DNA of 64,000 nucleotides from PCRC01 sp040384665. Lineage in GTDB: Bacteria > Pseudomonadota > Gammaproteobacteria > Burkholderiales > Burkholderiaceae_C. This document shows, one piece after another, positions 59,264 through 64,000 of this stretch. The DNA lies in contig JAZKIY010000011.1 of the NCBI GenBank assembly GCA_040384665.1, forward strand, positions 231,292 through 295,291, read 5' to 3'. The stretch's first letter is position 1; every line of letters starts with the position of its first letter. The translations under genes were made by a program, and so were the position numbers. Below the pieces are notes generated by a model. That model saw nothing but the letters and a program-made list of their open reading frames with translations. It did no database searches and had not been told where the DNA came from.

Positions 59264-60661
59264 TCAATTCAGTGTGGCTGCAGCGGCTGTTTCGGCCGGT
59301 GGCGCGGCCTGTGACGGTGCCACTTCGGCGCGCAGCAGGCGCAGCGCATCGCCGTCTTTGCTGCGGTTGCTGCCAATCGCACGGGTGGTGCGCAGGTAGT
59401 TGGCCACTTCCGTGGCCGGTGCCTGGGGTTTGATGCCCCAGTAGAGTGCTGCCGCGCCCGACACGTGCGGCGTGGCCATCGAGGTGCCAGACAGCTGCGT
59501 CAGGCCCCCGCCATTGCGCGACGACGGGATGTCCACCCCCGGCGCCCAGAGGTCCACGCAGCGGCCGAAGTTGCTGGTGCTGGCTTCCTGGTTGTTGCGG
59601 TTGACCGCACCCACGCTAAACACAGCCGGGTTGGCACCGCCGCCCTGGTTGGCGGGCGAGGTGCGGCAGGCGTCTATGCCGTCGTTGCCGGCGGCAATGG
59701 TGTACAAAACACCGGTGGCCGCCGAGCGCAGCACGGCCAATTCCAGCGCTCGGCTGACGCCGGGCAGGCTGAAGCTCAGGTTGGCCACGGCCGGCTGGAT
59801 CGCGTTGGCCGTGACCCAGTCCACCGCCTTGATGGCATTGGCCACGGTGCCCAGGCCTTCGCAGCCCAGGGCTTTCACGCTCACCAGCCGCACGCCGGGT
59901 GCCACGCCCACCGAGTCCACTGCGTTGTCGCGGGCGCCGACGATGCCGGCCACGTGGGTGCCATGGCCGTTGCAGTCGGTCATGACGCCGCCGGCAAAGT
60001 TCACGCGCCGCACGACGTTCAGGTCGCGGTGGTCGGAAATGCCGGTGTCGATGACGTAGACCGTCGGGCCGTCGACCGAGCCACTGCCGTCACCGACCAG
60101 GGCCCAGCTGTTGTTGGCGCCGATGTTGGTGACGCCGTAAGAGACGGTTTGCTGCGAGCTTTCTGGAACCGCCTGCTGGGGCGCTGAGGGCTGGCTCGGG
60201 AGCACGATGGAGATCGGGGCGGGCTGTGGTGCAGGCGCTGCAGCCGGGGGCGGCGTGGGGGCGCGGCGGCCACCGAACAGGAAGTCGAGCAGTTGTACCT
60301 TGATCGGCTGGTCTTCTTCCAGCCAGGCCACGGTGGGTTCCTGGCGCAGGGCGGCGGCTTGCACGGGCGTGAGGCTGGCAGAAAAGCCGGTCATTACCTG
60401 GCTGTAGGTCTGCTTGACCTGCATGGTGTGGCGCTTTTCCAGCCGCAGCACTTCCTTGACCAGTTTCTGCGGCAGGTAGCCCCAGGCGTCGCCAAGCAGG
60501 GCAAAGCGGTCGTCGCGGATGGTTTCCTTGGCCTGCACGGGGGCCATTTTGGCGTCAGAAAGCACCACGATGTAGTCTTTTGTCTGCGCAACGGCGGCGC
60601 CAGAGGCGAGTGTGGCGCCCAGCACGATGGCCAGGGGCAGGGTCTTGATTTGGCTTGACAA
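59264..60661 (-). CDS. Subtilisin-like (S8) serine protease
   Basis: An exported subtilase of about 465 residues. After the signal peptide (PLAIVLGATLASGAAVAQ) comes an inhibitor-I9 propeptide (KDYIVVLSDAKMAPVQAKE), a Pro/Ala/Gln-rich linker, and an S8 catalytic domain with the triad Asp in VYVIDTGISDH, His in NGHGTHVAGI and Ser in SGTSMATPHV. It resembles proteinase K-like secreted enzymes. I favour the TTG at 60661, seven bases after GAAGGT, although a GTG at 60679 is possible. Confidence 0.88.
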   Translation of the reverse strand: MSSQIKTLPLAIVLGATLASGAAVAQTKDYIVVLSDAKMAPVQAKETIRDDRFALLGDAWGYLPQKLVKEVLRLEKRHTMQVKQTYSQVMTGFSASLTPVQAAALRQEPTVAWLEEDQPIKVQLLDFLFGGRRAPTPPPAAAPAPQPAPISIVLPSQPSAPQQAVPESSQQTVSYGVTNIGANNSWALVGDGSGSVDGPTVYVIDTGISDHRDLNVVRRVNFAGGVMTDCNGHGTHVAGIVGARDNAVDSVGVAPGVRLVSVKALGCEGLGTVANAIKAVDWVTANAIQPAVANLSFSLPGVSRALELAVLRSAATGVLYTIAAGNDGIDACRTSPANQGGGANPAVFSVGAVNRNNQEASTSNFGRCVDLWAPGVDIPSSRNGGGLTQLSGTSMATPHVSGAAALYWGIKPQAPATEVANYLRTTRAIGSNRSKDGDALRLLRAEVAPSQAAPPAETAAAATLN

Positions 60662-60867
60662 GGTAATACCTTCGTACACATTTTGGCTGCGCCTATTGTG
60701 TGTACAAGACACCCCGAATTGCACCGTCCAAAGGGGGTGGAAAGCTCGGTAAAAACCCTTGTTTGGGTTGGGTTGATCGGGTTTCCTGGTTTGACCTGAA
60801 GACAGGTGCTGCACCCGGTGATGTTGTGGCGGCTGCGGCGATAATCGGCGCTCTTCAAGGGGCTTGT

Positions 60868-61692
60868 GTGGACATTGTTTTGCTGGTCAAGGCGGCCATC
60901 ATGGGGGTGGTCGAAGGGTTGACCGAATTTTTGCCGATCTCCTCCACCGGCCACCTCATCCTGGCGGGCGCACTGCTGGGGTTTGACGACGCCAAGGCGC
61001 GCGTGTTCGACATCGCCATCCAGACCGGTGCCATCTTTGCGGTGGTGCTGGTGTATTGGCAAAAAATCCGCGCCACGCTGGTGGCCCTGCCCACCGATCG
61101 CCAGGCCCAACGCTTCAGCCTGAACGTGGCAATTGCCTTTGTGCCGGCGGTGCTGCTGGGTTTGCTGTTTGGCAAGGCGATCAAGGAGCACCTGTTCACG
61201 CCGGTGGTGGTGGCCAGCACGTTCATTGTGGGCGGCTTCATCATTTTGTGGGCCGAGCGCCGGCCCGCCACGGCGGTGCGCATCCATTCGGTGGACGACA
61301 TGGCGCCGCTGGACGCACTCAAGGTCGGCCTGGTCCAGTGCCTGGCCATGGTGCCGGGCACCAGCCGCAGTGGCGCGACCATCATTGGCGGCATGCTGCT
61401 GGGCTTGAGCCGCCAGGCGGCGACCGATTTCTCGTTCTTCCTCGCCATCCCCACGCTGGTGGGGGCGGGCGCCTACAGCCTGTACAAGGAGCGGGCGCTG
61501 CTCTCGCTGGCCGACCTGCCGATGTTCTCGGTGGGGCTGGTTTTCTCGTTCCTGAGTGCCTGGCTGTGCGTGCGCTGGCTGCTGCGCTACATCAGCACCC
61601 ACAACTTCGTGCCGTTTGCCTGGTACCGCATTGCCTTTGGCGTGGTGGTGCTGGCCACCGCTTACAGCGGGCTGGTGACTTGGGCCGCCTGA
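60868..61692 (+). CDS. uppP: Undecaprenyl-diphosphatase UppP
   Basis: Membrane phosphatase recycling undecaprenyl diphosphate for peptidoglycan and other surface polymers; confers bacitracin tolerance when overproduced. The family motifs EGLTEFLPISSTGHLIL and PGTSRSGATI are intact, and eight or so TM segments are predicted over 274 residues. The start is a GTG preceded by CAAGGGGCTT. It diverges from the subtilase and is convergent with the hydrolase, four bases apart. Confidence 0.95.
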   Translation: MDIVLLVKAAIMGVVEGLTEFLPISSTGHLILAGALLGFDDAKARVFDIAIQTGAIFAVVLVYWQKIRATLVALPTDRQAQRFSLNVAIAFVPAVLLGLLFGKAIKEHLFTPVVVASTFIVGGFIILWAERRPATAVRIHSVDDMAPLDALKVGLVQCLAMVPGTSRSGATIIGGMLLGLSRQAATDFSFFLAIPTLVGAGAYSLYKERALLSLADLPMFSVGLVFSFLSAWLCVRWLLRYISTHNFVPFAWYRIAFGVVVLATAYSGLVTWAA

Positions 61693-61696
61693 CCCG

Positions 61697-62533
61697 TTAG
61701 GGGCTGCCCTGAAGGCTGCGGATGGCGGCTTCCACAGCCGCTGCCGCTGCCAGCGGCTTTTCCATCGGGAACAGGTGTGTGCCGTCGAGCATGGTCATGC
61801 GCCCACGCGTGATTTTTTCGGTGAGTGCCAACCCGGCCTGTTTCAGCTCTGCCGACTGCAGCCCGCCAATGAAGGCCACCGGGCAGCGCGGTGGGTGGCG
61901 GCTCAGCAAATGGTCCAGGTGGTCGGGCAGGGTGTTGTAGATGGCAGTTTCCACCTCGCGGTCAAAACGCAGCACCCGCTCGCCGTCGGCGTCGTGGGTG
62001 CCGTGGTCGATGTAGTCTTCCAGCGCGCGTGGGTCCCAGCGGGCAAACACCCGTTTGCTGGCGAAGTGGGCGAGCGCGCTGTCGCGGTCGGGCCAGCGGT
62101 CGCGGCGTTTGCTGCTCACCGCGCCAGGCGACATGCTGCCAAAGAAGGTGGTGCGCTTGGCCACGTTCACCGCCGTGGCACGCCAGCCGCCGACCATGGG
62201 CGAGTCCAGCAGAATCACCCCGGCCAGGCCGTGGCCGCCGAGCCCGGCCGCGCCGCTGTGCGGGTGGCGTGCGGCGACCATCGCGCTCAGCATGCCGCCG
62301 AGCGAATGGCCGACCAGCCAGGCCTGTTCATCGGCCTTGGTGATTTCCTTGGCGGCGAAGTCGGCCACCTGCTGCACCAGGTGCGGCCAGTTGTTGGTGA
62401 CGGGGTAGCGCGGGTCGTGGCCCAGCTTGTCGATGGCCTTCACCCGGAAGCCGCGGGCCCGCAGGCTCTTGAACAGGGTGTTGTAGGTGCCGCCGGGGAA
62501 GCCGTTGCCGTGGGAAAAAATCAACAAACCCAT
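61697..62533 (-). CDS. Alpha/beta-hydrolase
   Basis: A 278-residue alpha/beta-hydrolase: oxyanion strand LLIFSHGNGFPGG, nucleophile elbow GHSLGG, late acid region, and catalytic His in GTHLFPME. No signal peptide. Substrate unknown. It starts seven bases after the stop of the Anbu gene, which itself follows mutS, so all three are probably one transcript. Confidence 0.85.
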   Translation of the reverse strand: MGLLIFSHGNGFPGGTYNTLFKSLRARGFRVKAIDKLGHDPRYPVTNNWPHLVQQVADFAAKEITKADEQAWLVGHSLGGMLSAMVAARHPHSGAAGLGGHGLAGVILLDSPMVGGWRATAVNVAKRTTFFGSMSPGAVSSKRRDRWPDRDSALAHFASKRVFARWDPRALEDYIDHGTHDADGERVLRFDREVETAIYNTLPDHLDHLLSRHPPRCPVAFIGGLQSAELKQAGLALTEKITRGRMTMLDGTHLFPMEKPLAAAAAVEAAIRSLQGSP

Positions 62534-62540
62534 GCGTGGC

Positions 62541-63368
62541 TCAGATCAACTTTTCTTCCGGCGTGGTGATTTTCTTCAGTGGCCGGGCACGCTGGGCGGC
62601 GACCATCAGCGGGATGTCGGTGCGGGCGTCGTCCCAGACCGGGTGTTCGATGCTGTCGAACACCTGGCGCAGTTTTTGGCCCCAGTTGTTGTGCAGCATG
62701 CGGAAGTAGGGGTTGTTGTCGTCGATGCAGACGATGCGGTCGCTCTGGAACTGGTCGGCCTCGTAGACCACGAGGTCGAGCGGCAGGCCGACCGACAGGT
62801 TGGATTTGAGGGTCGAGTCCATCGACACCAGCGCGCACTTGGCGGCTTCGTCCAGTGGCGTGTCGGGGGTGATGACGCGGTCAAGCACTGGCTTGCCGTA
62901 CTTGGACTCGCCAACCTGGAAGAACGGCGTTTCGGGTGTGGCCTCGATGAAGTTGCCGGCCGAGTAGACCTCGAACAACCGCATGGCCTCGCCCTTGATC
63001 TGCCCGCCGAAAATCATCGACACGTTGAAGTCCACCCGCGCTTGCTTGAGTGCCGCGGCGTCGCGGTCGTACACCCGGCGCACGGCGGCGCCGAGCACGC
63101 GGGCGGCGTCGAACATGCTTTTGGCGTTCCAGATCGTGATCGGCTCGCCGCCCTCCATGTCTTTCACCTGCTCCACTTGAAGAATCTCACGGATGGACTG
63201 CGAGATGCTCAGGTTGCCGGCCGACAGCAGCACCATGAAGCGGTCGCCCGGCTTCTCGTAAATGATCATCTTGCGGAAGGTGCCAATCTGGTCGAGGCCC
63301 GCGTTGGTGCGGGAGTCGGAGAGGAACACCAGGCCGGCGTTGAGTTTGATGGCGACGCAGTAGGTCAT
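62541..63368 (-). CDS. Bacterial proteasome homologue Anbu
   Basis: A 275-residue N-terminal nucleophile hydrolase. The protein begins MTYCVAIKL; after Met removal Thr1 would be the nucleophile, and the proteasome-like partner residues appear as the Asp in FLSDSRTNAG and Lys33 in FRKM. It belongs to the Anbu/BPH family (HslV-related), which assembles into ring or lock-washer oligomers; its protease activity is disputed. The usual neighbours (alpha-E, ATP-grasp and transglutaminase-like genes) are absent here. Confidence 0.88.
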   Translation of the reverse strand: MTYCVAIKLNAGLVFLSDSRTNAGLDQIGTFRKMIIYEKPGDRFMVLLSAGNLSISQSIREILQVEQVKDMEGGEPITIWNAKSMFDAARVLGAAVRRVYDRDAAALKQARVDFNVSMIFGGQIKGEAMRLFEVYSAGNFIEATPETPFFQVGESKYGKPVLDRVITPDTPLDEAAKCALVSMDSTLKSNLSVGLPLDLVVYEADQFQSDRIVCIDDNNPYFRMLHNNWGQKLRQVFDSIEHPVWDDARTDIPLMVAAQRARPLKKITTPEEKLI

Positions 63369-63384
63369 GGGTTGTCTCGGTGGG

Positions 63385-64000
63385 TCAGCGCTGGTGCTGG
63401 GCCAGCTGTTTCTTGAGGGTGTAGAGCGCGTCGAGCGCCTCGCGTGGGCTCAGTGCGTCGGGGTCGATGGCGGCAAGGCTTGATTCTAGGGGGCTGACCG
63501 CCGCTGTGTCGTCGGCGGCCGGTGCGGCAAACAGGTCCACCTGAGCCCGGGCCTCGGTCTGTTGGGTTTCCAGCGCGTTGAGCGCGTGGCGGGCGTGGTT
63601 CAGGACGGCGGCGGGCATGCCAGCCAGCTTTGCAACTTGTATGCCATAGCTGCGGCTGGCCGGGCCGGGCTGGATCTCGTGCAGGAAGACAATGTCGCTG
63701 CCCGATTCGGCCGCGCTGACGTGCACGTTGACCGCCGCGTGGTGTTTGGCGGGGAACTCGGTCAGCTCGAAGTAGTGGGTGGCAAACAGCGTGAAGGCCT
63801 GGGTCTTGTCGTGCAAATGGGTGGCGATGCCGCTGGCCAGGGCCAGGCCGTCGAAGGTGGAGGTGCCGCGGCCAATCTCGTCCATCAACACCAGGCTGTG
63901 GGGCGTGGCGGTGTGGAGGATTTGCGCGGCCTCGGTCATCTCCAGCATGAAGGTGGACTGCGCGTTGGCCAGGTCGTCGGCCGCGCCGATGCGGGTGTGG
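63385..64000 (-). CDS. mutS: DNA mismatch repair protein MutS (partial, C-terminal part)
   Basis: The window cuts this gene; only about the last 205 codons are present. The Walker B and following conserved stretch VLMDEIGRGTSTFDGLALASGIATHL and the FATHYFELTEF segment identify the ATPase domain of MutS, followed by the dimerisation and tail region (ALSPREALDALYTLKKQL). It recognises mismatched bases and recruits MutL. It is followed by Anbu after 16 bases. Confidence 0.95.
   Translation of the reverse strand, partial: HTRIGAADDLANAQSTFMLEMTEAAQILHTATPHSLVLMDEIGRGTSTFDGLALASGIATHLHDKTQAFTLFATHYFELTEFPAKHHAAVNVHVSAAESGSDIVFLHEIQPGPASRSYGIQVAKLAGMPAAVLNHARHALNALETQQTEARAQVDLFAAPAADDTAAVSPLESSLAAIDPDALSPREALDALYTLKKQLAQHQR

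Noticed and set aside
60674..60705. GTACACA / TGTGTAC inverted pair upstream of the subtilase
   Set aside because: Seven-base arms 18 bases apart are suggestive of an operator but too short to support a feature.

Overview
The window is about 64 kb of high-GC, gene-dense chromosome that looks like a betaproteobacterium of the order Burkholderiales, most likely family Comamonadaceae. This is inferred from gene content and style (phasin, DUF883/BON/DUF1328 envelope cluster, many GTG/TTG starts, ATGA-overlapping genes); nothing in it identifies a species. I see no rRNA, tRNA, insertion sequence, integrase, prophage or CRISPR array, and no gap between genes exceeds 300 bases.

Layout. 1-6.5 kb: LysR regulator, serB, mfd, ispD-ispF. 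6.5-9.9 kb: an EnvZ/OmpR-type two-component pair, a small secreted protein and a SIMPLE-domain protein. 10-14 kb: a minus-strand envelope/stress cluster (BON, YqjE-like, YqjD-like and DUF1328 proteins) beside two response regulators without a kinase. 13.4-16 kb: lipocalin and AsmA. 16-20 kb: two multiheme cytochromes c diverging from a MocR regulator. 20-24 kb: hydrolase, M14 peptidase, ferredoxin, GNAT and DUF808 genes.

24.2-36.4 kb is the most coherent accessory block: a tightly coupled ABC-transporter-dependent (group 2 type) capsule locus, kpsM-kpsT-kpsE-kpsD, then a 1186-residue multidomain protein, a hexapeptide-type acyltransferase, kpsC and kpsS. KpsC and KpsS build the Kdo linker, KpsMTED exports the chain, and the two unusual genes in the middle are the best candidates for strain-specific chain synthesis or modification.

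36.5-52 kb is mostly housekeeping and conserved unknowns: dusC, a Nudix hydrolase, gshA, a phasin, DUF2145, RcnB-like, DUF1134 and panE-like proteins, a YadGH-type ABC exporter, an SRPBCC/ArsR pair and a permuted GTPase. 52-64 kb: a catalase-like lipoprotein lacking the usual distal histidine, an NYN-LOTUS protein, a nucleotidyltransferase pair behind glnS, an acyltransferase, a subtilisin-like protease, uppP, and mutS followed by a bacterial proteasome homologue (Anbu).

Beyond genes, the sequence holds a family of about 68-bp dispersed intergenic repeats (five copies, two of which supply a gene's stop codon), several strong palindromes that look like operators, a pair of matching 18-bp dyads flanking the response-regulator genes, and a possible three-way-junction RNA upstream of the catalase-like gene.
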